Of a stretch of 64,000 bases of DNA, positions 1-11,280 are shown piece by piece. The notes beneath the pieces were generated by a model. The model ran no database searches, was not told where the DNA came from, and saw only the letters and a list, made by a program, of their open reading frames with translations. Both the position numbers and the translations under genes were made by a program. Within the stretch, counting starts at the first letter, position 1, and every line of letters starts with the position of its first letter. The DNA lies in contig CM045767.1 of NCBI GenBank assembly GCA_025200525.1, positions 116,930,021 to 116,994,020 on the forward strand, given 5' to 3'. The DNA is from Camellia lanceoleosa. Taxonomy: Eukaryota > Streptophyta > Magnoliopsida > Ericales > Theaceae.

Positions 1-367
1 ATAAAAATCAATTCAAACATTCTTAGGCTAAAATTTATTATCATATGACACAGATTATATGAGTACCTTCATCGATGACTGAAGGCATGTTGGGATTGTC
101 AGAAAGAAGAAATTTACAAATATTTTATGTATAATTACATCACGGGAAAAGGGGTTGAGGAATGTCGGAAAACATGGCGGAGGAGGGTGGTGGTGGTGGA
201 GGTGGAGGTTCTGGCTTTATACATTTGGGTTTGTCATGGCTGCGGGGACTGCTACCATGACGATGGGCTTAACAGCGAGCCATTGGTGCATTGCATGGTT
301 CGTTTAAAAACATTACAAACTAATGTACAAGATTAAAAATAATTACAGATACTTGTGGTGTAATTTC
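1..367. other. Left-edge stretch, no supported gene
   Basis: No convincing coding region is visible. The minus strand reads AATAAA near the left edge and is AT-rich, so this could be the 3' untranslated end of a minus-strand gene, but no protein family is recognisable. The short plus-strand ORF at 127-336 is driven by a GGTGGT repeat and looks accidental. Confidence 0.35.
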
Positions 368-370
368 TAA

Positions 371-904
371 GACCATCTCTAACGGTATATCAGAATTAAT
401 ATCAAATTTAAATTTTGATGAAAAAGGCACTGTTCATTGCTCCAACGGTTTATCAGAATTGATATCAAATCGACAATTCATCAAACAATTCATCAAATCG
501 ACGACAGAATACTGAATTCACCAAAACACTGTTACGGACCGTTGGAGGGGAGTACCCAGTCGACCAACCGGTTGCCCGGCCGGTCGACCAACCGGTTGTC
601 TCGGAAAAGGGTTGCACAGTTGTAAAAAGGTTCAAACAATTTAAAAAAAAAAATCCTCCTAATCCGTTCACCACGGTTGTCCAGGAAAAGGTTCAGACAG
701 TTCAACAAAAGGTGCAAACAATTTGATAAAAATAAAAATAAAAAATTTCTCATAACCTACGACCATTAGGTCGACCACCCGGTTGTCCCGAAGCACATTT
801 CATGAATTTGGTGCACGGTTAGAGTGAGTAGTATCAAATTTGGTGAAATGGGTCTTTTTTGACTCAGATTTGGTGAAAAATCTGAGTCACCGTTGGAAAT
901 GCTC
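371..904. mobile_element. Tourist-like (PIF/Harbinger) MITE, 534 bp
   Basis: The ends are imperfect terminal inverted repeats: GACCATCTCTAACGG at the left, and the complement of GAGCATTTCCAACGG at the right (12 of 15 match). They are flanked by the trinucleotide TAA at 368-370 and 905-907, the TWA target duplication typical of PIF/Harbinger elements. The interior has no coding capacity. It contains a short direct repeat rich in GTCGACCAACCGGTTG around 557-600. Confidence 0.7.
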
Positions 905-917
905 TAATGATAAATCT

Positions 918-1067
918 CACTAGAAGTGGTGCTCTAAAGCACCACTAATGAGTTGGCAAACATTTATAAAAAGAAAAAAAATAAATAAACAAACAAACAA
1001 GACATAAGTAGTGGGCCCCGTCTATTGTCACATTACTAGTGATACTTTTAGAGTATCACTTTTAGTG
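918..1067. mobile_element. Small MITE with hairpin ends, ~150 bp
   Basis: The left end CACTAGAAGTGGTGCTC and the complement of the right end (CACTAAAAGTGATACTC) are inverted repeats. Each end is itself a small hairpin (for example AGTGGTGCTCTAAAGCACCACT split around CTAA). No clean target duplication is visible, so the superfamily is not assigned. It lies between two PIF-like elements. Confidence 0.45.
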
Positions 1068-1141
1068 GTCTCAAGCATTATTATTTTTTCTGTGTAAAAA
1101 ATCAAAGCAAAGATTACATTTTAAAAAATTCTCGCTTGTTA

Positions 1142-2486
1142 GAGCATCTCCAATGGTTATTGCTATATTAGGGTTGCTATTGCTATAATTTAGCAACGAA
1201 TAGTGTTATTTTGTCAAATTATAGCAATGGTGCTCCAATGGTCATTTGCTATTTTTGGCAAATCTCAACTAACTTTCCCTCCAAGTTTGTAGGTATTGTT
1301 TGTATATAAGTTTTTTGTGATTTTATTTTTATTTATTTTTTGTCTTTTGTAACATTTTTTTACCTGTTTGTTAAAAAAATTATATATTTATATTATTCTT
1401 ACTATTTTTTATATATATTTATATTAAAAAAATTATATATTTATATTATTCTCACTAGACAAATATTGAGGCATCACTATTTTTTGTATTTATATTTATA
1501 TTATATAATTTATATAAATATATATAATTTTTATATATTTATATTTATATTCATATAAACCATTCCCGAACAAACCCAAAATTATATATTTATATTTATA
1601 TTATATAATTTTTGGTTGAACAAACCAAACAGAGCCGAACGGCTCTTTATTTACACTGAGGCATCACTACTTTGCCATACATCTATCTACAATTTCTCAC
1701 TCTCCTCACTCTCATCTCCTCCACGGCTCATTCTCACTCTTTCTCTTCCTCCATGGCCGAAATCAAACAGAGCACAAACCAAATAGAGCACAAGATCGGA
1801 ACCCGATCTCCCATTCTCCTCCAAGATCAGAACCCCCTCTTTCATGATGTCCTCCGAGATCGAAACCCTTCTCCTCCATGATCTCCTCCATGATCGGACC
1901 CGATCTCCCCCTTCTCCTCCAAGATCGGAACCCTCTCTCTCTGGTTTGACTCTGTCTCCCTCCGATATATATACGGTATGCTATGGCTTCATGGGTTTGA
2001 TCATATATATATATATATATTTATATGTTTTGGGTTTGATTTTGATCTTGATCATATATATATACGGTCAGCAGAGGTTCATGGGTTTGATCATATATAT
2101 ATATATATATTTTGGGTTTGATTTTGATCATATATATAGACAAGCTGCCTTCATGGGTTTGATCATATATATATATATATATATATTTACACGATCTGTC
2201 TTCATGTGAAATTTGCTTGATTGTAAAAATTGGGTTTGATTTTGGAAAATAGCTTCCCTACTGGATTAATTCTGTTGTTTTCTCAATTGAATTTGGTGCC
2301 AATTTCTGTTGATTTTTGCTGATCTGGTAAGGTTGGCATCTGCTATTTCACTTGCCATATTTGAGAACACATATGGCATCTGCCATCTTTGGCAAGTGAA
2401 ATAGCAGACCGTTGGAGACTGATTTTTGCCATTTCTATCATTTTTTAGCTTTGGCAACTGATATAGCAGCTCCATTGGAGATGCTC
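1142..2486. mobile_element. Non-autonomous PIF/Harbinger-like element, 1.35 kb
   Basis: A perfect 15-bp terminal inverted repeat, GAGCATCTCCAATGG, starts at 1142; its complement ends at 2486. The element is flanked by TTA at 1139-1141 and 2487-2489, the expected 3-bp duplication. No transposase is present. The interior is very AT-rich at 1330-1620. Around 1985-2200 the phrase CATGGGTTTGATCATATATA recurs at least three times with TA-microsatellite runs. ORFs in this interval are low-complexity and not considered genes. Confidence 0.8.
2339..2408. repeat. Hairpin with a perfect 19-bp stem
   Basis: TCTGCTATTTCACTTGCCA at 2339-2357 is perfectly complementary to 2390-2408, with a 32-nt loop. It sits just inside the right end of the PIF-like element. 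It could simply be a subterminal inverted repeat. Its shape (19-bp stem, short loop) is also compatible with a MITE-derived small-RNA hairpin. Confidence 0.75.
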
Positions 2487-2588
2487 TTAGTAGATATCTG
2501 TCTCACTTTAAAATATAGATTGACGTTACTTAATAAAAGAGTTTATATTTATCAAAGTTTGACCCATTATAAACCTTGAATCTATATA

Positions 2589-2838
2589 GCCTCCGTTTGG
2601 AAAGTGGGTTGGCTTTTTAGCTTTTTGACTTTTTTGACTTTTTTAGCCTGGGCTTAAAAGTTTGGTTTGGGAAGGGCTTTTTGACTTTTTGGCTTTTTTG
2701 ACTTTTTTTGTGAGAGAGGAGTGTAATGATTATGGGTTAGATGTGATGTTTTGTTTTTTGTGGCTAAAAAAAGCCTATTTTGTCTTTTGTGGCTAAAATA
2801 GCCAAAAAAGTCCAAAAAAATTCTTGCCAAACGGAGGC
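2589..2838. mobile_element. MITE, 250 bp, TIR GCCTCCGTTTGG
   Basis: A perfect 12-bp terminal inverted repeat (GCCTCCGTTTGG at 2589-2600 and its complement at 2827-2838) is flanked by ATA on both sides (2586-2588 and 2839-2841). The interior is made of CTTTTTGACTTTTT-like runs and has no coding potential. A related half-end (GTCTCGTTTGGCAAGTG) occurs near 60491, upstream of the SRC2-like gene. Confidence 0.65.
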
Positions 2839-2841
2839 ATA

Positions 2842-4371
2842 GTCAATTCAAATCCAATCCTATTAATGACTCTCAAGTCTGTCCATCGAACCTCTATTTA
2901 TATGATTTGTTTAAAAAAATTTGCAAGTAAATTAATTTCTAAAAAAAGTATCAAGACCGCACAACATCTTCCTAAACAAGTTAACACCCATTCTTATTTG
3001 TAGTTAGTGATCAGGAACGAACATTTCCCATAACCAAGTAAATCAATTATTCTCTTGCAAAAGAGTTATGTAACCATTCAAGGCTCTTCCTCGCACTTTT
3101 AGACCTTTGAAAACCAGAGTTTCACTGCTTATAACGGACATAACAATCAATCCTGCAAATGTTTTCAGCAACTTCCAATTTCAAGCAATACGTATAGATG
3201 ATTTATATATTTTATTAATATAATATACATAAAAAATAATAAAATAAAGACATTAACAAGCCGGACTACAAACATTAATCCCAGGCCCATTGCATTAATT
3301 TAACGAGCTAAAAATATTACTCCAATCTAATCCAGTTTTGTAGACAAAATACCCTTCCCGAGTCTTGAAAAAATAGGACTATGTTAGGCGTGTTGGACGA
3401 GCTAGCGGCCCATCCCAACTTAATGGTAATTTTTCCTATATAATTGTCTATATAAAAAATAACACGTATAAGTGTTGTTTTACTAGTAAAAAAATTTAGG
3501 ATTGTTTTGAGAATTTGTTATTTTAGTTAATTTTTTATATTTTTACGAAAAGATATATAGAAAAATTAAGATAATAATTAATTTTTTTCTAGTTACTTTT
3601 TGACAATTTTAAGCTATTGGCAAAGTAAGACTCAATCAGAATTATTCACCCCAAAAAAAAAAGACTCAATCAGAAAAAATAAATAAATAAAAAAAATTAA
3701 AAAATTTTTTTTTTGAAGAGTTTTAACGAGAAACACGAAGCACAGGCGAAGCTATAGCTTGTTGACCCCATTTTCATTTTTAAGATGTTTACGGTAGAAA
3801 TATATAAAAAAATGTTTGGGTTTCACAAATTGAACAAGATGAAATTAGAGAAATACACTCTAAAATATATCTCTAGCATTTAAAATTATATATGACATGG
3901 TTTTCAATGTATATTACAATAAAAAGTGAAGTAATAACAACTTATTACTGTCATTGATTATACAAGTTTGTAAACTTTTTTCTTGATCTGTCATTGATTA
4001 TACAAGTTTGTAAACTTTTTTCTTGATTCTACAATTGTTATAGTATTAGGGGGTTGGGAGAAGGAAAGAGGAAGTTAAAATTTGTTTTGTAAGCAAAACA
4101 AAACCTTTTTTGCCTCTTCGAAGAAAAAAAAAAAAAAATGAAAACTTTAGAAACTATTATGAACACAATATACTAAATAAGTTTTTCTTTCGAATTTCCA
4201 AAAAATAAAATGAAACAGAAAATAGAATAGTTAACAAATGACCCCTACCTAACTTTTGTTTTTATATGTAATTTGATGAATGTCAATTATTTTTGTCAAT
4301 ATGATTAAAAATATAAGTGTATCATACAAAAATTAATTTTGTTAGATTATATAGAATCTGAATATGACGTA
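2842..4371. other. AT-rich intergenic DNA
   Basis: About 1.5 kb with no supported gene, LTR or TIR element. It is AT-rich with several poly-A/T runs. The only clear structure is a tandem duplication at 3948-4027. The bases ATGAT at 4372-4376 abut the next LTR. Confidence 0.5.
3948..4027. repeat. 40-bp tandem duplication
   Basis: Two consecutive, essentially identical 40-bp copies start with CTGTCATTGATTATACAAG at 3948 and 3988. This is a recent local duplication in noncoding DNA. Confidence 0.85.
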
Positions 4372-4376
4372 ATGAT

Positions 4377-5132
4377 TGTTGACTTTTTTGGTTTTCGAAG
4401 GTTAATTATGTAATTTTAAGCGTGTCAGTAAGGATCAATAAGTCCTTACAGAAAGTTTAATTGTCAACCAATTATCAGACGATTGTGTTGAAATTCTTTC
4501 AATCTCAATGAAGAGGACTTTTACTGGTAGCTTTGCTTATGAAAAATTTATAAATAATAACAAGTACAAAACAGTTCAAAAACTGAATTTCATTAAGTAA
4601 ATGAGAACTTACAATGACCTAGTCTCAAAGAGGTTCACAGTAACAAACTACTTAAAACTACTCCTAAGAAATGAAGTGCAGTATAGGAATTGAAGGTACA
4701 GGAATTGAAGAACTGAAAATCTAAAAACTAGAAAGAAAAATATGAAGTAAATAACTGATTTCTGGATTTGAGTCTGGTCCTCTCTTCTGTTAACCTTCTC
4801 TTCTATTTATACTTTCTAATGGTAACTGTCGAAGTGGTCTTCTAACCGTCGAAATGCCCTTCCACGATCTCTGGTCATGGCCTCGCATAGTTAGCTTCCA
4901 CTACGTCACTCTTGCAGTTAGGCCCTCATGAATTTGAATTTGAATTGTGAGTAATTGTTAAGCCACGTCATTTTGTGCCTTTTAACTGTTCTAATGCTAC
5001 GCAGATCTATTATTACCAATATGAACTGCCACGTGCCCATCGTTGATTGGAGGCTTGTATTAACTCCCCAAATCACCCTTTACGAGTCATGTGTTAAGCT
5101 GCGATTGGCTTATACAAAATATATAGCCAACA
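4377..5132 (-). repeat. LTR (3' LTR of Tat element 1)
   Basis: On the plus strand it begins TGTTGACTTTTTTGG and ends ATAGCCAACA, matching the other family LTRs (754-763 bp) in minus orientation. The next bases, TTATCCCTCAC, are the complement of the polypurine tract that precedes the LTR in the other copies. It contains the family blocks GGACTGATTGATC-like and CAATTATCAGACGATTGTG. Confidence 0.85.
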
Positions 5133-5337
5133 TTATCCCTCACACTAATATATCCAATACTTGGTGATATTAGTGGATTAGTGCACTTTGCCCACGTACT
5201 AGGACGTGCATGGACTTTGTTTATCTTGGAAGTGTAACCATCTTCGAGTAATGAAGCACTGAACTTCATTAAATTCTCCCTTGCACTTGAACCTTTCCTT
5301 CGCCTTCTGTGTATATGAAGGGACTGATACATCTCCA

Positions 5338-5916
5338 ATGGCCAATCAAGCCTTCTCTTACATTAATCGAGCATATGAGGAGGTTTTGGACAATGATGAC
5401 CGACCTCGAAAGAATTTTCAAGCATTTATTGGCCACAATTATTTGCCTCAATTTATACAAGTTATGGAAGCTTTTGCGAAATACAAATGTCTGGACCAAG
5501 AATTTTCCAAAATGGATCTTGGAAGCTCTTTCTCTGCTCCAAAACCTTCTACATGGGACGAAGCTGCCTCATCTTCTTTTGGAAACACTGGCTGGGTTGC
5601 TTGGTCAACACTGGCTCAACCTCAAATAAGGGAGCAGATTCATCACAGAATTGTTGAATTCGATGATCCCTTTTTAGTTCCTTCTTGTTCTCGCAACTCA
5701 GTGGTATACCCTTACATGCCCTTCAATATACTTTTAGCATGGTATGCCTTCTCCCTGCCAATGAGAATAGTGCAAAAGACTCCTAACCCAATCAAAGCAT
5801 TGGGATTCAGTCCCTCATTCTTGGTTGAGAATACAAAATTTTGCTCTTCTAACTGGCTACAGTGTGTGAATGATCCCCAATTTCCTCTTTCTTTTGGGAT
5901 GGACCCTTCTGCACCC

Positions 5917-5965
<49 letters not shown>

Positions 5966-6609
5966 ATCCTAACTAGATGGAAGAATTGAAACTCACTCTC
6001 TTCGAGGGTCAGCATTTTTCTTCCTACCAACCTCCAATTTCTCCAACTGCATTTCAGCAGTCTAAAGCTCAGCTTCTGCTTGCCGCCTTCTTTCATCTAC
6101 CTTTCAAAGTACTTGGAGATGATGTTCCTCACAAGGACTTTTTATGGGCTTGTGACATTGTGTCTCGAGGTCATGCTCTTAACCCCATAGCCCAAAAAGA
6201 GCTACATACCTTCTTGGATCGGCTCCCTCTCCTATTCAACTGGCATAAAAACTCCTTGGCCATTAGTGATTCATTGGATGAAATCGCTTCCATTCGAATT
6301 CATAGTCAGTACGAAGCAAAGAACCTTCTTGAAGAATATGATGCCTTCAAGAACAAGGACTTAGTGTACTTGGAAGATATGGATATGGACGAGATGGAGT
6401 AGGGTTTGAAGGAAACTGAGTTCGAAGTGAAGGCTGAGTAGCTTTTCCACCAACTAAGAGCACATTAGCTGCAACAGCCCAATTTGGATAGAACTAAAGA
6501 AAGGATAAAGAAAGAACACAAGTTCATAGAACATTGCTGGGCTAAATTCAATGAACTTGTTACTTTTTATATTCCTTATTATTATGAAATTGAATTTGTA
6601 GTCAAATAG
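5338..6609 (+). pseudogene. Antisense ORF A of Tat element 1 (unknown protein)
   Basis: The reading frame starts at ATG 5338 (MANQAFSYINRAYEEV) and runs to the stop at 6607-6609, about 423 codons. It is transcribed opposite to the retroelement. In-frame stops occur at 5974-5976 (a Trp codon in the copy at 14.2 kb), at the codon after EMDEME, and twice more near the C-terminus. A (TC)n microsatellite at ~5917-5961 adds a Ser-Leu run. Conserved blocks shared with copies 2 and 3 are VMEAF, SVVYPY, GFSPSFL, NPIAQ-ELH-FLD-P and EHCWAKFNEL. The protein looks globular and Ser/Pro-rich in the middle. I see no known catalytic motif and do not recognise the family. Confidence 0.7.
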
Positions 6610-7470
6610 GCCCTCATAATGTAAATGTTTTATTAATAAAATTGGGTTTTCATATTCCAATTTTATGGTTAATATGACCTTATTACTTACTTTCTTCACA
6701 TAATCTGTGTAAATAACAGCTTCGAATTAACCAATTTTGCTTTGAAGCTTGGTTTAAGTGTTTTCGAAGCATGGAGTTTCTTTTGCAAAATGACAATCTT
6801 TGTCTTCAAAGGGATTTGTTTTAGCAGAAAGTTCAAGAAAGTACTTTCATGTATGGATAAGTCCTCTGGTCTTTGAAATTTCCATATTACTTGACCAAGT
6901 ACTGGCTTCATAGTGCTTACTTATTTTGAAATCCAAAAAATTAGGCAAGAACCATATTCTAATCATAGAATACTACAAAGACTCCTTCGAAGGAAATTCC
7001 TTTTATGGAAAGCCTAAGGGAATACCCTCAAAACATTCGAAGTAAACAAACCCCAGCTATACTTGAGTTTAAGATATAAAATTGGCTTCGAAGCCAACTA
7101 CCTACTTTTGAAGCCAAGTTAAGTATTTGAAAAACTAGCTTTGAAGCCAAGTACATGTTTTCGAAGCCAAGTTGAGTATTTGAAATGTGTTTCTCTTCTT
7201 CATAAGATATCCAGGTACTGTAGCTCTCTTTCTGTGTGTTTTCAGGAGTTTTAAAATAAAAGCCTTAATCACACATGGGTCAAAACTTGGGTCTATTTGA
7301 GCTGTTATGTTAAATGGGTAATTTTGGACAAAAAAGTTTAAAAACCCCATCTTCTTGCGCTTTTACCTATTCACTTATCCAAAATTCCCCTTTCACTCAT
7401 ATTGCTCTCAACTTCAGCTTCCTACCCTTCTCACACTCACTCTCTCCACCCTCATTTCAACCTCTCACTA
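6610..7470. other. Spacer between the two antisense genes, TTCGAA-rich
   Basis: Noncoding. It carries many imperfect copies of the palindromic phrase GGCTTCGAAGCC, or its TTTGAAGCC decay products, most densely at 6720-6790 and 7080-7185. The 3' part (about 7270-7470) resembles the leader of the PMD gene: an AT-rich stretch, then a pyrimidine-rich leader before ATGGCTTCTTCTTCC. Equivalent spacers occur in the other two copies. Confidence 0.6.
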
Positions 7471-9978
7471 ATGGCTTCTTCTTCCTTGAAAGTTCTAGTT
7501 ATTGAGCGTATGAGTCCATCTGTGGCTTTAAGGAGGTGCCTCAATGACGAGATAAAAAAATGTAAAGCTGGTGAACCAACCACCATCGATGGGCATATAT
7601 TCGTCCCTCGTCACCATGCTCAAGAAGAATACATCCTTGGACCTATCTTTAGAGAAGCCCCTGCTCTGTTTCCTACTCTGTATCCTCATTTTGAGGATCA
7701 CTGCCTTGTTTATGAGGAGGGCCTTGACTGGGAGAGCTAGAGGATGAACCGACCTTAAGGACAGAATGAGAGGAATAGTATGACAGAGTTGTCCTTGCTA
7801 GAGAATGGGACTTGCAAGAGCTTTGTATCTTTAATGCTCTTCGCATCTCTAGGTTCATTATCCCTGAAGACCCCTTTTTTATTCCTGTTGCTCTTTGCTT
7901 TTGGAACTCAGCTTTTAATTTTTTTCAATTCCAATGCGGTATGATGGCTCCTACTGTTCTTGATATTTGTCATCTCTTAAGGCTCTCACCAATTGGTGAT
8001 CCTTTCACCCTTAATTACCCAAACCCTCTGGTTAGTTTCACCATTCCATCTTTGAACTCTTCCTTCAGTGATTTTGTAAAGACTGAGAATAAGTAGGAAG
8101 GTCATGTGACTGACCGAGAGTTCTTTTCATTTATTCTATACCGGCTATGTAAATTCCTTTTTTGTACCTTATTTCAGCGAATCATGCCTGAGTTTGCCCC
8201 TCTTGCTAAGGTTTTTGCTTCGAAGAAGAAGATAGCCTTGGCTTCTTATGTTTTAGGCCATGTTTATAGGGTATGTTCCCCATTTTGTGAGAAACCTCTG
8301 GACATTAATCAAGGAGGCCACTCTAGGTATTGCAACTCTGGCTTTTTGCATATTTTATTGATTTACATTCTAGGTGTTTGAGATTCTTAGTGCAAGACCC
8401 CACTACCTATGGAGAAAAATATGTTAGGGTTTCCCTCTACCCCTCGAGCTTCACTTATTACTTCACTTTCTTCTATCAACTCCAAATTTCTCCTCTTTTC
8501 ACCTTTTTCTGCCCCTTCAAAGCTAACACAGGGCTAGCCTGGCTGAGGACATTCTTGGCTGATAAGAAATGCTCCAAGCCTTTACACAAAGATATGTGGG
8601 CTTCCATTCTGTTTCCAAGGGAGCTATTTATTGGCACTTTGAACCCTCAAGCTTATAAGTGCATATCTGAGGCTTATTGCCCTTCTCAATTTGTTAGGCA
8701 ATTTGGGCTTACTCAGGGGACTCCTGTCCATCTCTGCAGCCTCTTTAATTCATATCTTGCAACCAGAGAGCTAAAGGTACCCAAAACCAAGTTGGATGAA
8801 ACAACCCTCAAATTGATAATAGACTTGGATGAATTTGAATTCTCTCACTTTATCCCACAGGCAATGCACTGAAGAGATATTAAAATTGGTGGATAACTAA
8901 TATGAAGGTGCACTTGGCCATTTCCCTCAAAGATCTGCTGAAAGGGCTAGATGTGCCCTCTCAAGCCAAACCCAAGGAGACTGGAATTATCATCACCTCC
9001 TTCACTACTCCTACTACTCCAAATCCTATTCCTCCTACCTTATCTCCTCCTCCTAGAATCACCAAGGCTACCTTGAAGAAAGGTACAAACTTTGTCTCCT
9101 TTTACTCCTTTCCTTTTATGATGTCTTGTCTATTTACTTATAGCCTCAATATTGGGTGCAAGAGTTTCACAAGAGGACTCTCCTTATAGAACTCAAGCCT
9201 TGAACAACTTTAAGGGCAGACAGCAACAAAAAAAGAAGAAGAAAACTCCTACTGCAACCTGACCTTGTGGAGACAATGCCTGAGAATGAAGAAAAAGAAG
9301 CACCACTGAAGTGGAGAAAGAAGACATTCTCCCTTAGTGAGCTTGTCATGGACCTCACTCATGAGGCATTTGTCAGAGCAGTGGAAAAGGAACAGACTAA
9401 AGAAATTATTATATTTTAGAGGTCCAAAAAAAGGAGGCAGCAACAAATATTAAGGGAAGAAGTTACTGCTGCTGTTGCAATACAAAAGGAGACTACAAGA
9501 AAGAGTAAAACTGCTGAGCATTATGCCCTTCGCAGCTTTCCAACCATCACTATTATAATCACTGAAACTGGTAATTTTCCTTAGTCCCTTTTGAAAATTT
9601 TCTTTTCCAAGACTTAGCATAAATTTAACATTTTTTCTTTGTTTTATGAAATGCAGCAGCAGCCAGTCCAGTTCCTCCTTCTTTGACACTGGCTTTTTCT
9701 ACCTTGACTATAGATGATGGGCCCTTCTTGACTTCTTCAGAACTAAGGACAACTTTAAAGGGAAAAGAGAAGGTCAATCCTGAATTGCCAGGGAGTGTAA
9801 CACATCTTCAAAGATTACTTCCACTCCCCTCTTCTACACTTCCTATACATTCTTCCCTTTTCTCCTTGAGGCAAAGCATTCCATCTTCCTTATCCCCTAG
9901 TTTATCTTCTTATTTGCCCCTGATGTCCATTGCCTCATCCCAGCCTACTCCTTCTAGAGTTGTGGCTATCTCTCCAAC
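7471..9978 (+). pseudogene. Antisense PMD (aminotransferase-like) gene of Tat element 1
   Basis: Starts ATGGCTTCTTCTTCC (protein MASSSLKVLVIERM). The order of blocks is: VALRR; FVPRHHAQEEYILGP; ALFPTLYPHFEDHCLVYE; PEDPFFIPVALCFWNSAFN; GMMAPTVLDICHLLRLSPIG (the typical PMD core, PF10536-like); LGHVYRVCSPFCEKPLD; and a C-terminal region with a Lys/Gln-rich basic coiled coil. Disruptions include the stop at 7736-7738 and several frameshifts. A probable intron has its donor near 9083 (AAG/GTACAAAC) and acceptor near 9214; another candidate is donor ~9572, acceptor ~9657 (ATGCAG). The 3' end is cut off by an LTR fragment at 9979. PMD proteins in plants (MAIN/MAIL) act in transposon silencing; in transposons their role is unclear. 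Confidence 0.75.
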
Positions 9979-10190
9979 TATTCAGTTTCTGAATTGTTCT
10001 GTACTTGTTATTTCTTATAAATTTCTCCTAAAACAAGCCACAAGTAAAAGTCATTTTCATTGAGGGTGAAATAATTTCAACACAATCGTCTAATAATTGG
10101 TTGGCAATTAAAATTCTATAAGGACTGATTGATCTTTGCTGGCATGCTTAAATTTACAATATTAACCTTTGAAAGCCAAAAAAGCCAACA
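9979..10190 (+). repeat. LTR 3'-end fragment in plus orientation
   Basis: It matches the final ~210 bp of the Tat LTR (TTCAGTTTCTGAATTGTTCTG through AAAAAAGCCAACA) but in plus orientation, opposite to the LTRs at 4377 and 12281. It is followed directly by a primer-binding site. It truncates the PMD gene and marks the inversion breakpoint in element 1. Confidence 0.8.
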
Positions 10191-10198
10191 TATATTTT

Positions 10199-10216
10199 TG
10201 GCACGCCCAGTGGGAC
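10199..10216 (+). other. Primer-binding site (plus orientation)
   Basis: TGGCACGCCCAGTGGGAC begins 8 bp after the LTR end. It differs by one base from the site in element 3 (35186-35203). A tRNA primer is expected from the family; I do not assign which tRNA. Confidence 0.7.
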
Positions 10217-10223
10217 TATTATA

Positions 10224-10469
10224 ACGGCTAGACGTAGACGACAAGGAGAAAACAAGTGCCTTGATGAAGGCATAAAAGAAGAAATGACAAATGAATTGAA
10301 TTTTGCTATTCAAATTTGTCAAAATGAAATATATTGGCGTGAAAGAAAAATTTTGGATCTTCAAGAAGAAATCCACTTTCTTGATGAAGAAAATTTCCAA
10401 GTTGTTTCTTCATTACCATATTATTTGGTAGAAGAAAAAAATACACCATTTAATTGGAGTAATTCATGA
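10224..10469 (+). pseudogene. Gag N-terminal remnant
   Basis: The frame begins with ACG where element 3 has ATG (35212). It reads TARRRRQGENKCLDEG, clearly homologous to the start of Gag in element 3. It continues into a charged, probably coiled-coil stretch (YWRERKILDLQEEIHFLDEE) and stops at 10469. The start-codon loss means it cannot be used as is. The retained Arg-codon CGT shows that the TGA at the fourth codon of element 3 is a later mutation. Confidence 0.6.
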
Positions 10470-11270
10470 ACTTGGTGTGGAAATTTGCCAATGGAGACAT
10501 GAGTTATCAACCGTTCTTGTCAAGTCTTCAATGACTAAATTTTGTGGGGTTTTACAAAATATTTTTAAGTCATCTGTGACTGAAATTAGTGAAAATATTT
10601 CATCAATGGCATGGGGGGTTTAAGAGCCCATTTTTAGAGAGCTAAATTATGAAATTAACATAACAAAAGAGCATGTTCTTAAGCCAAATTTGGCTAAGAA
10701 TTATGTTCCATGCATGGCTCAGGGGGTTAAAAACCCCACTTTTAAAGAGCCAACTTATGAAAATAACATGGTTAAAAAGCATGTGTGTTGAGCCAAATAT
10801 GATTAAAAATGATGTTCCATATAAGACTCGGGGGGTTAAAAAATCCATTTCTAAAAAGTCAAGCCATAGAAATAACAAATCTATAAAGGATTTTCATAAG
10901 CCATTAATGGCTAAAATTAAAAAAACAACCCCATTCGTCAATGAATGATGAAAGTTATTTGGCCAAAGAACATGTTCTTAGACCAAAAATGATTAAAGAT
11001 GATGATCAACCCACTATTGACGGATTTAAAATATTTGACATTGTTGAAAATGTCAAAGTATTTGAACTTCCAAGGCTACATTATGCCTTGACTTTCGGTG
11101 TTCAAAATCTATTTTGGATTTGTGGGCCACATCAAAATTTATTTTTGATGAAATGGCTAATAAAACAATCATCTTTAAGCATTGTTCTGATGAGTTTGAT
11201 ACACTAAAGAACAAATTGACCGTTTAAAAGGTAGAACTCGGCTAAGAGCAGCCAAAGCACTTCGAAGGTA
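10470..11270 (+). repeat. Imperfect tandem repeats in place of gag-pol
   Basis: A unit of roughly 110-135 bp recurs about three times between ~10600 and 10990. Its recognisable parts are GGGGGTTAAAAAACCC-like, AAAGAGC(C)AA-TTATGAAA, and AAGCATGTTCTTAAGCCAAA. Short ORFs across it are repeats of the same phrase and not a known protein. Nothing recognisable as gag, protease or RT is present, so this is the interior of a non-autonomous derivative. Confidence 0.55.
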
Positions 11271-11280
11271 TGTCAAAGCA

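Noticed and set aside
127..336. 69-codon plus-strand ORF near the left edge
   Set aside because: Low-complexity Val/Glu run from GGTGGT repeats, no family block, and poor start context. Probably chance.
1844..2209. 121-codon ORF in the PIF-like element
   Set aside because: Composed of Ile/Tyr runs from TA repeats; no transposase motif.
10642..10878. 78-codon minus-strand ORF with repeated segments
   Set aside because: Produced by the tandem repeats in both strands; no family similarity.
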